Positions 34,262 to 42,926 of a DNA stretch of 64,000 nt are shown here, piece after piece (within the stretch, counting starts at the first letter, position 1; every line of letters starts with the position of its first letter). The stretch lies in NCBI GenBank assembly GCA_019510435.1, contig JAEKKJ010000008.1, positions 62,001 to 126,000 on the forward strand, read 5' to 3'. The stretch is from Caulobacterales bacterium. GTDB lineage: Bacteria > Pseudomonadota > Alphaproteobacteria > Caulobacterales > Caulobacteraceae. Position numbers and translations under genes: made by a program. The notes beneath the pieces are model-generated. The model was not told the origin of the DNA. It saw only the letters and a program-made list of their open reading frames with translations, and ran no database searches.

Positions 34262-35272
34262 CTAAGGCTCCGGCGGCGGGGCTGTGCTGCCGCGAACCAC
34301 GAGCGTGTGGGGCAGGGTCACGTGCCGCGGCGCGCCCGCCTCGCCGCGCAGGATCTCCAGCAGGAGGCCCACGACCTCGTGGCCGATCCGCTCCATGGGC
34401 TGGCTGACGGTGGTCAGGGCCGGGTCCAGGAAGGCGGCGAAGCGGATCCCGTCGAAGCCCACCAGCGACACGTCCTGCGGGCAGCGCAGGCCGCGCCGGC
34501 GCAGGGCCGAGAGTGCGCCCATGGCCATCTCGTCGCTGAAGCAGAAGATCGCGGTGGGCGCCGGCGCGCGGTCCAGCAGGGCGGTGGCCTGTTCCACGCC
34601 CGCCTCGATGGAGAAGTCGCCGGTCACGACGCGCAGGTCCCCGGCCCGGCCATGCCGCGCGGCCGCCGCCTCGGCCCCGGCCAGGCGATCGCGGCTGAGC
34701 GGGCTGCCCAGCGGCCCGGTGATCACGCCCACGCGCCGGTGGCCCAGGGCATAGAGGTGGTCCATCGCCTCGGCCGCGGCCTGGGCGTTGTCGATGTGGG
34801 CGCTGGAGACCCGCAGCTCGGGACTGTATTCGCAGCCGTTGACGATCGGCGCCCGCGCGCCCTGCGCCGCCACCATGTCCGCTGCCGCCTCCGGCAGCCG
34901 GTGGCCCAGGAAGATCAAGCCGTCGGCCTCCTTGCGCCGGAGCATGCTGGCGTACTGTTCCTCGCGCGCCGGCTCGTGGCGGGTGTCGCCCAGGAGCACG
35001 GAATAGCCAGCGGCCTTGGCGGCCTCCTCGACGCCCCGGATCACCTGCGAGAAGAACGGGTTGGAGATGTCGGGCACGGTCACCAGGATCTTCTCGGTCC
35101 GGAGCGTGCGCAGCATCTTGGCCGCCATATTGGGCGCGTAGCCCAGGTCCTCCACGGCGGCCAGCACCCGCGCCCGCGTCGCCTCGGTGACCCGCTCGGG
35201 CGCGCTCAGCACGCGCGAGACCGTCGCGGTGGAAACCCCCGCGCTGCGCGCCACGTCCTGAATCGTCGCCAT
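34262..35272 (-). CDS. LacI-family transcriptional regulator of the 3-keto-glycoside region
   Basis: 336 residues starting MATIQDVARSAGVSTATVSR, a typical LacI HTH, with hinge helix NMAAKMLRTLRTEKILV and a periplasmic-binding-protein-like sugar domain (VPDISNPFFSQVIRGVEEAA and FSDEMAMGALSALRRRG). It would repress until a sugar or sugar acid ligand binds. The operator-like sequence TGTTATCGATTACA, or a close form, lies in the divergent intergenic space (35354-35376) and before the GMC operon at 48645-48658, so it probably controls both and itself. The start at 35272 gives the standard N-terminus; the frame is open 12 codons further. Confidence 0.92.
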   Translation of the reverse strand: MATIQDVARSAGVSTATVSRVLSAPERVTEATRARVLAAVEDLGYAPNMAAKMLRTLRTEKILVTVPDISNPFFSQVIRGVEEAAKAAGYSVLLGDTRHEPAREEQYASMLRRKEADGLIFLGHRLPEAAADMVAAQGARAPIVNGCEYSPELRVSSAHIDNAQAAAEAMDHLYALGHRRVGVITGPLGSPLSRDRLAGAEAAAARHGRAGDLRVVTGDFSIEAGVEQATALLDRAPAPTAIFCFSDEMAMGALSALRRRGLRCPQDVSLVGFDGIRFAAFLDPALTTVSQPMERIGHEVVGLLLEILRGEAGAPRHVTLPHTLVVRGSTAPPPEP

Positions 35273-35353
35273 TGCGGCGACACTGGCGAGCGGGGTGCGG
35301 CAATTCAAGGCGCGATGACCCGGCGATGGACGATTGCCACCCGCGGCGGCGCT

Positions 35354-35376
35354 TGTTATCGATGCAATCGATTACA
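35354..35376. promoter_or_regulatory. Overlapping LacI operators before the MFS operon
   Basis: TGTTATCGATGCAA (35354-35367) and TGCAATCGATTACA (35363-35376) overlap by five bases. Seen together they make a 10-bp inverted repeat (TGTTATCGAT / ATCGATTACA, 9 of 10 matching) around GCA. Each 14-mer has the LacI-family pattern with a central CG. They sit between the divergent lacI-type gene and the MFS gene, 54 bp before the latter. Confidence 0.6.
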
Positions 35377-35429
35377 TCGTGAGTGCGGAGCCACTTGAAC
35401 GAGCTCCCGAAACGGGGGGAGGATCGGGG

Positions 35430-36656
35430 ATGACCCGACGTACGCGGCTGTTCCTGATGATGGTGCTCCAGCTGGCGGTCTGGGGCGCCTGGGCGCCGAA
35501 GCTGTTCCCCTACATGGGGATGCTGGGGTTCGCGCCGTGGCAGCAGTCGCTGGTCGGCAGCTCGTGGGGAGTCGCGGCCCTGCTCGGCATCTTCTTCTCC
35601 AACCAGTTCGCCGACCGCAACTTCTCCGCCGAGCGGTTCATGGCCGCCAGTCACGCCCTGGGCGGGGTGGCGCTGCTGGGCGTGGCGGCCTCCACCAGCT
35701 TCGTTCCGTTCTTCGCCTGCTACCTGGCCTACAGCCTGCTCTACGTGCCGACCCTGTCGGTCTCCAACTCCATCGCCTTCGCCAACCTGGCCGATCCGGC
35801 GCGGGACTTCGGCGCCGTGCGCATGGGAGGCACCGTCGGCTGGGTGCTGGTCAGTTGGCCGTTCGTGTTCCTGCTGGGCGCCCATGCGACACCGGAGGAG
35901 GTGCGCTGGATCTTCGTGGTGGCCGCCATCGTCTCCTTCGTCCTCGCCGGCTACAGCCTGACCCTGCCGCACACCCCGCCCAAGCGCGACGTGGCGGGGG
36001 CCGACCCGCTGGCCTGGCGCGAGGCCATCGGCCTCTTGAAGCTCCCCTTCGTGGCGGTGCTGTTCCTGGTCACCTTCATCGATAGCGTGATCCACAACGG
36101 CTATTTTGTGATGGCCGACGCCTTTCTGACCGAGCGGGTGGGCATCGCCGGCAACCTCTCCATGGTGGTGCTGAGCCTGGGCCAGCTGGCCGAGATCGTG
36201 ACCATGCTGGTGCTGGGCGCAGTGCTGGTGCGCCTGGGCTGGAAGGCCACCATGATCGTCGGCATCCTGGGTCACGCGGCGCGGTTTTCGGTGTTCGCCT
36301 TCTTCGCCGACAGCGTGCCGGTGATCGTCGCCGTCCAGCTGCTGCACGGCGTCTGCTACGCCTTCTTCTTCGCCACCGTGTACATCTTCGTGGACGCCGC
36401 CTTCCCCAAGGACGTCCGCTCCAGCGCCCAGGGCCTGTTCAACTTCCTGATCCTGGGCGTCGGCAATGTGGCGGCCAGCTTCCTCTTCCCCGCCCTGATC
36501 GGCCGGCTGACGCACGCCACCGGCCCGGCGTCCAAGGCGGTCGACTACCAGACCCTGTTCCTGGTCCCGACCGGCATGGCCCTGGTGGCCGTGCTGCTCC
36601 TGGCGTTCTTCTTCCGGCCGCCGCAGCGCGGGCCCGAGAGCGCGCCGGCCACATGA
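35430..36656 (+). CDS. MFS transporter (nucleoside:H+ symporter-like)
   Basis: 408 residues, 12 membrane helices. It starts MTRRTRLFLMMVLQLAVWGA and has the NupG/XapB-like layout: FADRNFSAERFMAASHALGG after helix 2 and VPTLSVSNSIAFANLADPAR in helix 4. Members in sugar operons carry sugars rather than nucleosides. GGATCGGGG precedes the ATG. As first gene of a LacI-controlled operon with sugar oxidation enzymes it probably brings the oxidised sugar product, for example a 3-keto-glucose derivative, into the cytoplasm. Substrate is inferred. Confidence 0.88.
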   Translation: MTRRTRLFLMMVLQLAVWGAWAPKLFPYMGMLGFAPWQQSLVGSSWGVAALLGIFFSNQFADRNFSAERFMAASHALGGVALLGVAASTSFVPFFACYLAYSLLYVPTLSVSNSIAFANLADPARDFGAVRMGGTVGWVLVSWPFVFLLGAHATPEEVRWIFVVAAIVSFVLAGYSLTLPHTPPKRDVAGADPLAWREAIGLLKLPFVAVLFLVTFIDSVIHNGYFVMADAFLTERVGIAGNLSMVVLSLGQLAEIVTMLVLGAVLVRLGWKATMIVGILGHAARFSVFAFFADSVPVIVAVQLLHGVCYAFFFATVYIFVDAAFPKDVRSSAQGLFNFLILGVGNVAASFLFPALIGRLTHATGPASKAVDYQTLFLVPTGMALVAVLLLAFFFRPPQRGPESAPAT

Positions 36657-36687
36657 CCCCGCACATATCCTCGAAGGGAGGCTCGCC

Positions 36688-37635
36688 TTGCCCACAATCC
36701 CGGCCCGGCTCGACCGCCGCAGCTTCCTCGCCGCGGCGGCGGCCTTGACCGCGACGGCGGCGCACGCCGCACAGCCGTTCTTCAAGCGCACCGGCCTGCC
36801 CCTGGGCATCCAGCTCTACACCCTGGGTCCGGACGCGGCGAAGGACCTGGACGGCACCCTGAAGGGCCTGGCCGACATCGGCTACAAGACCGTCGAACTG
36901 GCCGGCCTGCTGGGCCGCACGCCGGCGCAGATGCGGGCGTCGCTGGATAAGGCGGGCCTCTCCGCCCCCAGCGCCCACATCCAGCCGCGCGGCGGCGAAG
37001 GGACCCTGGACAGCGACCTCGGCAAGCTGGCGGAGGGCCTGAACACCATCGGCGCCAAGACGGCGGTGATGCCCATCCTCTACATCCCGGACCGCTTCGG
37101 TCCGCCCAAGGCGGGCGAGGGCTTCGGCGCCTACCTGCAGCGCGTGGGGGCGGGCCTCACGGCCGACGACTGGAAGATGAACGCCGACTTCCTGAACGCC
37201 AAGGCCAAGGGGCTGCAGGCGGGCGGCATCCGCCTCGGCTACCACAACCACAATTTTGAATTCGCGCCCGTGGGCTCGACGACCGGCCTGGAGATCCTGC
37301 TCGCCAACACCGACCCGGCGCTGGTGACCTTCGAGATGGACATCGGCTGGGTGGCCGCCGCCGGCGCCGATCCGCTGGCCCTGCTCAAGCGGCACAAGGG
37401 CCGCTTCACCCTGATGCACATCAAGGACATCAAGGCCGACACCAAGCCCAACTTCGCCTTCCAGATGGACCCCGCCGAGATCGGCGCCGGCAAGCTGGAT
37501 TGGAAGACGTTGCTGCCGGCCGCCTACGGCGAGGGCGTGCGCCACTTCTATGTCGAGCAGGAGCCGCCCTTCACGCGGCCGCGGATCGAGGCGGCGAAGA
37601 TCAGCCACGACTACCTCGCGAGCGTCGTGGCGTGA
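36688..37635 (+). CDS. Exported sugar phosphate isomerase/epimerase-like TIM-barrel protein
   Basis: 315 residues. A TTG start preceded six bases upstream by GGGAGG gives a Tat-type signal (LDRRSFLAAAAALTATAAHA), so the enzyme is periplasmic. The AP-endonuclease-2-like barrel shows GIQLYTLG, YKTVELAGL, GYHNHNFEF (His metal ligands), FEMDIGW and LMHIKDI (metal-binding His and Asp). Such proteins isomerise or epimerise keto-sugars with a divalent metal. In this operon it most likely handles a 3-keto-sugar made by the GMC dehydrogenase. The final codons overlap the next GTG (GTGA). Confidence 0.9.
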   Translation: MPTIPARLDRRSFLAAAAALTATAAHAAQPFFKRTGLPLGIQLYTLGPDAAKDLDGTLKGLADIGYKTVELAGLLGRTPAQMRASLDKAGLSAPSAHIQPRGGEGTLDSDLGKLAEGLNTIGAKTAVMPILYIPDRFGPPKAGEGFGAYLQRVGAGLTADDWKMNADFLNAKAKGLQAGGIRLGYHNHNFEFAPVGSTTGLEILLANTDPALVTFEMDIGWVAAAGADPLALLKRHKGRFTLMHIKDIKADTKPNFAFQMDPAEIGAGKLDWKTLLPAAYGEGVRHFYVEQEPPFTRPRIEAAKISHDYLASVVA

Positions 37636-38771
37636 CGGCGGCGCGGCCCCTGCGGCTGGCCATGGTAGGCGGCGGACCCGGCGCCTTCATCGGGCCGGTG
37701 CACCGCATGGCCGCCGAGCTGGACGGCCGCATCCGCCTGGTGGCCGGCGCCTTCAGCCGCGATCCGGCCCGCAGCGCCGCGGCCGGCGAGGCCTGGGGCG
37801 TGCGATCCTATCCGGACCTCGCCGCCCTGCTGGCGGCCGAGGCTGGGCGCGCGGATGGTGCGGAGCTGGTCGCCATCGTCACGCCCAACCACCTGCATTT
37901 CGAACAGGCCGCGGCGGCCCTGAAGGCCGGGCTGCATGTGATGAGCGACAAGCCGGCGACGCGGGACCTGGCGGAGGCCAGGGCCCTGGCGGACGTGGTG
38001 GCCGCCTCAGGGCGGCTCTACGGCCTGACCTATGTCTACACGGGCTATCCGATGGTGCGCGAGGCGCGGGAGATCGTGCGCCGCGGCGACCTGGGGCCCG
38101 TCCGCAAGATCGTCGCGGAATATGCGCAAGGCTGGCTCTCGCGGCCCCTGGAGCGCGAGGGCGACAAGCAGGCCGACTGGCGCACCGACCCGGCCCGCGC
38201 CGGCGTCGGCGGCTGCATCGGCGACATCGGGGTGCATGCCTTCAACCTGGCGGAGTTCGTGGGCGGGGCGCCGGTGACCCGCCTCTGCGCCGACCTCGCC
38301 GCCGTCGTGCCGGGCCGCGCGCTGGACGACGACTGCAACGTGCTGCTGCGGTTCGAAGGCGGGGCGCGCGGGGTGCTGATCGCCTCGCAGATCTGCGCCG
38401 GCGCGCGCAACGGGCTGAAGCTGCAGGTCTATGGCGAGCGCGGCGGGCTCATCTGGTCGCACGAGCGGCCGAACGAACTGGTGGTCGACTGGCTGGAGGG
38501 CCCGACCCAGGTGCTGCACGCCGGTTCGGGACATATGGGACCCGTGGCCCGCGCCGCGACGCGCTTGCCGGCCGGCCATCCGGAAGGCTTCGTCGAGGCT
38601 TTCGCCAACCTCTATCGCGACTTCGCCGACGCCATCCTGGGCGGGAGCGGCGATGCGGGCCTGGTTCCCGGCATCAAGGCGGGGGTCCGCGGCATGGCGT
38701 TCGTGGAGACCGCGGTCGCCGCCAGCCGCGACGGCGCCGGCTGGGTCGACCTGGAAGGGCAGGGGGCATGA
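37632..38771 (+). CDS. Gfo/Idh/MocA family oxidoreductase
   Basis: 379 residues starting at a GTG that overlaps the previous stop. The NAD(P)-binding Rossmann motif is [19 protein letters not shown], followed by the family's [17 protein letters not shown] (the EKP-type motif with Lys, here DKP) and [18 protein letters not shown], whose Asp/His are catalytic in this family. It oxidises or reduces a sugar or cyclitol at one carbon, in the cytoplasm (no signal). Stop and next start overlap by four bases. Confidence 0.91.
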   Translation: MTAARPLRLAMVGGGPGAFIGPVHRMAAELDGRIRLVAGAFSRDPARSAAAGEAWGVRSYPDLAALLAAEAGRADGAELVAIVTPNHLHFEQAAAALKAGLHVMSDKPATRDLAEARALADVVAASGRLYGLTYVYTGYPMVREAREIVRRGDLGPVRKIVAEYAQGWLSRPLEREGDKQADWRTDPARAGVGGCIGDIGVHAFNLAEFVGGAPVTRLCADLAAVVPGRALDDDCNVLLRFEGGARGVLIASQICAGARNGLKLQVYGERGGLIWSHERPNELVVDWLEGPTQVLHAGSGHMGPVARAATRLPAGHPEGFVEAFANLYRDFADAILGGSGDAGLVPGIKAGVRGMAFVETAVAASRDGAGWVDLEGQGA

Positions 38772-39820
38772 AGACGCTGAAGGGGCCGGGGATATTCCTG
38801 GCGCAGTTCGTGGGGTCCGAGCCGCCGTTCGACCGGCTGGAGACCCTGGCCGACTGGGCCGCGGGCCTCGGCTATGCGGGCCTGCAACTGCCGACCGGCG
38901 AGGGCGGGCTGTTCGATGTGGCCAAGGGCGCGGAGAGCCAGGCCTACTGCGACGACGTCAAGGGCATGCTGGCCGCCAAGGGCCTGGCCATCACCGAGCT
39001 TTCCACCCACCTGCAGGGCCAGCTGGTGGCGGTGCACCCGGCCTATGACGCCCTCTTCGACGGCTTTGCCCCGGCTGCGGTCCGCGGCAAGCCGCAGGCG
39101 CGCCAGGCCTGGGCGGTGGGCCAGGTGAAGCAGGCGGCCAAGGCCAGCCAGCGCTTGGGGCTCTCGGCCCACGCCACCTTCTCCGGCGCCCTGGCCTGGC
39201 CCTACCTCTATCCCTGGCCGCAGCGGCCGGCCGGGCTGGTCGAGGAGGCCTTCGCCGAGCTGGCGCGGCGCTGGCGGCCGATCCTGGACGCCTTCGAGGA
39301 CGCCGGCGTCGACGCCTGTTTCGAGATCCACCCGGGCGAGGATCTGCACGACGGCGCCACCTTCGAGCGGTTCCTGGAGGCGGTCGGCGGCCACCCGCGG
39401 GCCAACATCCTCTACGACCCCAGCCACTTCGTGCTGCAGCAGCTGGACTATCTGGACTTCATCGACCGCTACCATCCGCGCATCCGCTGCTTCCATGTGA
39501 AGGACGCCGAGTTCCGGCCCAACGGGCGCTCGGGCGTCTATGGCGGCTACCAGGGCTGGGTGGACCGGCCGGGCCGCTTCCGCTCCCTCGGCGACGGCCA
39601 GATCGACTTCGGCGCCATCTTCTCCAAGCTGGCCCAGTACGACTATCCGGGCTGGGCGGTGCTGGAATGGGAGTGCGCGCTGAAGCATCCTGAGGACGGC
39701 GCCCGGGAAGGCGCCCCGTTCATCCGCGACCACATCATCCGCGTCACCGAACGCGCCTTCGACGACTTCGCCGCCTCGGGCGTCGACGCCGCCGCCAACC
39801 GCAAGCTGCTGGGGCTCTAA
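38768..39820 (+). CDS. Sugar phosphate isomerase/epimerase (TIM barrel, cytoplasmic)
   Basis: 350 residues, xylose-isomerase-like barrel without a signal peptide. Metal-site pieces: CFEIHPGEDLHDG (Glu, His), NILYDPSHFVLQQLDY (Asp, His), RCFHVKDAEF (His, Asp) and VLEWECALK (Glu). The sequence is highly conserved in type: IYxPNGRxGVYGGYQGWVDR-like loop at GRSGVYGGYQGWVDRPGR is typical of isomerases found with Gfo/Idh/MocA enzymes. It probably acts on the same keto-sugar pool as its neighbours, inside the cell. The start ATG overlaps the previous stop. Confidence 0.91.
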   Translation: MKTLKGPGIFLAQFVGSEPPFDRLETLADWAAGLGYAGLQLPTGEGGLFDVAKGAESQAYCDDVKGMLAAKGLAITELSTHLQGQLVAVHPAYDALFDGFAPAAVRGKPQARQAWAVGQVKQAAKASQRLGLSAHATFSGALAWPYLYPWPQRPAGLVEEAFAELARRWRPILDAFEDAGVDACFEIHPGEDLHDGATFERFLEAVGGHPRANILYDPSHFVLQQLDYLDFIDRYHPRIRCFHVKDAEFRPNGRSGVYGGYQGWVDRPGRFRSLGDGQIDFGAIFSKLAQYDYPGWAVLEWECALKHPEDGAREGAPFIRDHIIRVTERAFDDFAASGVDAAANRKLLGL

Positions 39821-39824
39821 GAGC

Positions 39825-41555
39825 ATGGCGAATCTGAACACCAAGGCCCGGGCCGAGCACACCTTCGACGCCATCGTCGTGGGCTCGGGCATGTCCGGCG
39901 GCTGGGCGGCCAAGGAGCTGACCGAGCGGGGCCTGCGCACCCTGGTGCTGGAGCGCGGCCCGATGGTGCGCCACATCGTCGACTACCCCACCGCCCAGAC
40001 CGCGCCGTGGGAGACCAAATATCCCCGCGCCCGGCTGCCCGACGCCACCATGAAGGCGCACTACCCCGTGCAGCAGCGCACCGGCTACGCCCTGACCGAG
40101 TATACCCAGCACTTCTTCGTCAAGGACGACGAGGAGCCCTATACCGAGACCCAGCGGTTCGACTGGATCCGCGGCTACCACGTCGGCGGCCGCTCGCTCC
40201 TGTGGGCGCGGCAGAGCTACCGCCATTCGGACCTGGATTTCGAGGCCAACGCCAAGCAGGGCGTCGGCGTCGACTGGCCGATCCGCTACGCCGACCTCGC
40301 ACCCTGGTACGACCATGTGGAGCGCTTCATCGGGGTCAGCGGCCAGGCCGAGGGCCTGCCGCAGCTGCCCGACGGCCAGTTCCAGCCGCCGATGGAGATG
40401 AACTGCGTGGAGCGGGCCTTCAAGGCCAAGGCCGAGGCGCGGTTCCCCGAGCGGCGCGTCACCATCGGCCGGGCCGCGCACCTGACCAAACCCACCGACG
40501 AGCAGATCGCCCTGGGCCGCGGCCAGTGCCAGTCGCGCAACATGTGCAGCCGCGGCTGCCCCTTCGGCGCCTACTTCAGCTCCAATTCGGCGAGCCTGCC
40601 GGCGGCGGAGCGGACGGGCCGGCTGACCATCCGGCCGAACTCCATCGCCACCACGCTGATCTACGATGCGAAGAAGGACCGCGCCGATGGGGTGCGGGTG
40701 CTCGACGTCGCCACCGGCCAGGAGATCGAGTTCTACGCCCCGATCGTGTTCCTGAACGCCTCGGCCCTGAACACCGCCTGGATCCTGCTGAACTCCACCA
40801 GCGACCGCTTCCCCAACGGCTTCGGCAACGGCAGCGACCAGGTCGGCCGCAACATCATGGACCACCACCTCGGCGTCGGCGCCGGGGCGATGGTGGAGGG
40901 TTATGAGGATGAGTACTACGTGGGCCGCCGGCCGAACGGCATCTACATCCCGCGCTTCCGAAACCTCGGCGACAAGGCCACCGAGCGGAAGGACTACATC
41001 CGCGGCTTCGGCTACCAGGGCGGCGCCGGGCGCCTGGGCTGGGACCGCGACGCGGGCGGCTTCGGCGCGGAGCGCAAGGCGGCGCTGAGCCAGCCGGGCC
41101 CCTGGGGCCTCCGCCTGGGCGGCTTCGGCGAGATCCTGCCCTATGCCGACAACCGGGCCACCCTGAACCATGCGGTGAAGGACAAGCACGGCCTGCCGAC
41201 CCTGACCCTGGATGTCTCGATCCGCGACAACGAGAAGGCCATGCGCAAGGACATGGCTGCGGCCGCGGCGGAGATGCTGGAGGCGGCCGGCTACAAGGGC
41301 GTGAAGGCCGTGGACGACGGCGATTATGGGCCGGGGCTCGGCATCCACGAGATGGGCACGGCGCGCATGGGCCGCGATCCCAAGAGCTCGGTGCTCAACG
41401 CCCACAACCAGATGTGGGAGTGCAAGAACGTCTTCATCACCGACGGCGCGGCGATGGCCTCGGCCTCCTGCGTGAACCCGTCCCTGACCTACATGGCCCT
41501 GACCGCGCGGGCGGCGGCCTATGCGGTCGAGGCCGGCAAGAAGGGGGAGCTCTAG
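39825..41555 (+). CDS. GMC oxidoreductase, catalytic FAD subunit of a glycoside 3-dehydrogenase
   Basis: 576 residues. FAD-binding AIVVGSGMSGGWAAKELTER at the N-terminus, GGRSLLWARQSYR, a Cys cluster QCQSRNMCSRGCPFGAY, and the C-terminal active site HEMGTARMG plus SCVNPSLTYMALTARAA. This is the LacB-type group of Caulobacter and relatives, which oxidises C3 of glucosides and disaccharides to 3-keto products. It has no signal of its own; the Tat-borne small subunit that follows immediately would carry it to the periplasm. The expected cytochrome c (LacC) partner is not in the window. Confidence 0.9.
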   Translation: MANLNTKARAEHTFDAIVVGSGMSGGWAAKELTERGLRTLVLERGPMVRHIVDYPTAQTAPWETKYPRARLPDATMKAHYPVQQRTGYALTEYTQHFFVKDDEEPYTETQRFDWIRGYHVGGRSLLWARQSYRHSDLDFEANAKQGVGVDWPIRYADLAPWYDHVERFIGVSGQAEGLPQLPDGQFQPPMEMNCVERAFKAKAEARFPERRVTIGRAAHLTKPTDEQIALGRGQCQSRNMCSRGCPFGAYFSSNSASLPAAERTGRLTIRPNSIATTLIYDAKKDRADGVRVLDVATGQEIEFYAPIVFLNASALNTAWILLNSTSDRFPNGFGNGSDQVGRNIMDHHLGVGAGAMVEGYEDEYYVGRRPNGIYIPRFRNLGDKATERKDYIRGFGYQGGAGRLGWDRDAGGFGAERKAALSQPGPWGLRLGGFGEILPYADNRATLNHAVKDKHGLPTLTLDVSIRDNEKAMRKDMAAAAAEMLEAAGYKGVKAVDDGDYGPGLGIHEMGTARMGRDPKSSVLNAHNQMWECKNVFITDGAAMASASCVNPSLTYMALTARAAAYAVEAGKKGEL

Positions 41556-42122
41556 ATGGACGCGCGTCCGATGCTGAACCGCCGCGGGGCGATCCTCAGC
41601 CTGACCGCCGGGACCCTCGCCGCGGGCTGGGCCGTGCCGGTGGTGGCCGCGGTGGCGGGCCCGACCCTGGCCTGGGCGCCGACGGCCCTCAGCGCCGCGC
41701 AGGCCCTGGCGCTCACCGCCGCCGCGGGGCGGATCGTACCCACGACCGAGACCCCGGGCGCCGTCGAAGCCGGCGTGCCGCAGTTCGTGGACCGCACGCT
41801 CGCCACCTGGAGCACGCCCCTGGACGTGGAGAAGATGAAGGCCGGCCTGACCCGGCTCGACTCCGACGCCCGCGTCGCCCACGGCAAGGTCTTCGCCGCC
41901 CTGGACCCGGCGCAGCAGGACGCCCTGCTCACCGCCTATGACGCCGAGGCCAAGACCCAGGGCTGGGCGCACTTCTTCTCCGTCCTGCGCGAGCTGGTCA
42001 CCTGGGGCTATTTCACCTCGGAGGCGGGGGCCACCAAGGCGCTGAACTACAATCCCGTCCCCGGCCCCTATCGCGGCTGCGTGCCGCTGAAGGAGATCGG
42101 CCGCGGATGGGCGCTGCTGTGA
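41556..42122 (+). CDS. Gluconate 2-dehydrogenase subunit 3 family protein (Tat-borne small subunit)
   Basis: 188 residues. A twin-arginine signal (LNRRGAILSLTAGTLAAGWA) is followed by the subunit-3 fold: LTAAAGRIVPTTETPGAVEA, GVPQFVDRTL, then FFSVLRELVTWGYFTSEAGA and NYNPVPGPYRGCVP. It resembles LacA of the Caulobacter lactose system, which pairs with a GMC flavoprotein. The ATG follows the GMC stop without any gap, so the two form a unit. It should help fold, export and connect the catalytic subunit to the respiratory chain. Confidence 0.9.
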   Translation: MDARPMLNRRGAILSLTAGTLAAGWAVPVVAAVAGPTLAWAPTALSAAQALALTAAAGRIVPTTETPGAVEAGVPQFVDRTLATWSTPLDVEKMKAGLTRLDSDARVAHGKVFAALDPAQQDALLTAYDAEAKTQGWAHFFSVLRELVTWGYFTSEAGATKALNYNPVPGPYRGCVPLKEIGRGWALL

Positions 42123-42919
42123 TGCGCGTCCTGGCGCTCGCCGCCGCAGCCCTGGCCCTGGCGGCGCCGGCCGCCCACGCGGAGGGCAAGTGGCGCTCGA
42201 TCTTCAACGGCCACAATCTGGACGGCTGGGTCCCCAAGCTCAATCACCGGCCCGCCGGCGACAACTGGCGGGACACCTTCGTCGTCCACGACGGGGTGCT
42301 GAAGGTCTCCTACGCCCAGTACGGCCACTTCAACGACGAGTACGGGCACCTGATCTACAACAGGCCGCTCAAGGCCTATCGCCTGCGGCTGGAGTACCGG
42401 TTCGTCGACCAGCCGACGCCGGGCGCCCAGGCCTGGGCGGAGCGCAACTCCGGCGTCATGCTGCACGGCCAGGCGCCGGACGCCATGGGGATCGACCAGC
42501 CCTATCCGGTCTCGGTGGAGGCCCAGATCCTCGGCGGCAAGCCGGGCGAGACCCGGCCCACCGGCAATGTCTGCACGCCCGGCACGACCGTCTCGATCGG
42601 CGGCGTCCCGATGAAGGAGCACTGCCGCAACTCCACCTCCAAGACCTACCAGGACGGCGAGTGGGTGAAGTTCGAGGTCGAGGTCCACGGGAGCAAGTCG
42701 GTGCGCCAGTACGTGAACGGCGAGCTGGTCATGGAGTACACCGACCTGCACCTGGCGCCCGCGGAGTATCCGGTGTTCAAGATGGACACCACCACCCCGG
42801 CCGGCCAGGCGTTGTTGGCCCGCGGCGCCGCGCCGCTGGACGAGGGCTACATCTCCCTCCAGGGCGAAAGCACGCCCATCGAATTCCGCAAGATCGAACT
42901 GATGGAGCTGCCGGAGTAG
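42122..42919 (+). CDS. 3-keto-disaccharide hydrolase (DUF1080), copy 1
   Basis: 265 residues with signal peptide VLALAAAALALAAPAAHA. The DUF1080 fold (beta-jelly-roll, laminarinase-like) is shown by FNGHNLDGWVPK, YRLRLEYRF, RNSGVMLHG and VKFEVEVHG. Proteins of this family cleave 3-keto glycosides by elimination-type chemistry. It begins at the A of the previous stop (TGATG), completing a dehydrogenase plus hydrolase module that would oxidise a glycoside at C3 and then break it in the periplasm. Confidence 0.9.
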   Translation: MRVLALAAAALALAAPAAHAEGKWRSIFNGHNLDGWVPKLNHRPAGDNWRDTFVVHDGVLKVSYAQYGHFNDEYGHLIYNRPLKAYRLRLEYRFVDQPTPGAQAWAERNSGVMLHGQAPDAMGIDQPYPVSVEAQILGGKPGETRPTGNVCTPGTTVSIGGVPMKEHCRNSTSKTYQDGEWVKFEVEVHGSKSVRQYVNGELVMEYTDLHLAPAEYPVFKMDTTTPAGQALLARGAAPLDEGYISLQGESTPIEFRKIELMELPE

Positions 42920-42926
42920 GGGCGCG

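Noticed and set aside
34179..36809. An 876-codon minus-strand frame over the LacI and MFS genes
   Set aside because: It runs antisense to the MFS gene and out of frame with LacI, and is rich in His/Gln/Glu/Gly as shadows of membrane proteins are.
37550..39820. An apparent 756-residue fusion before the second TIM-barrel isomerase
   Set aside because: The first 406 residues are an off-frame reading of the Gfo/Idh/MocA gene. The isomerase starts at the ATG at 38768 that overlaps the previous stop.
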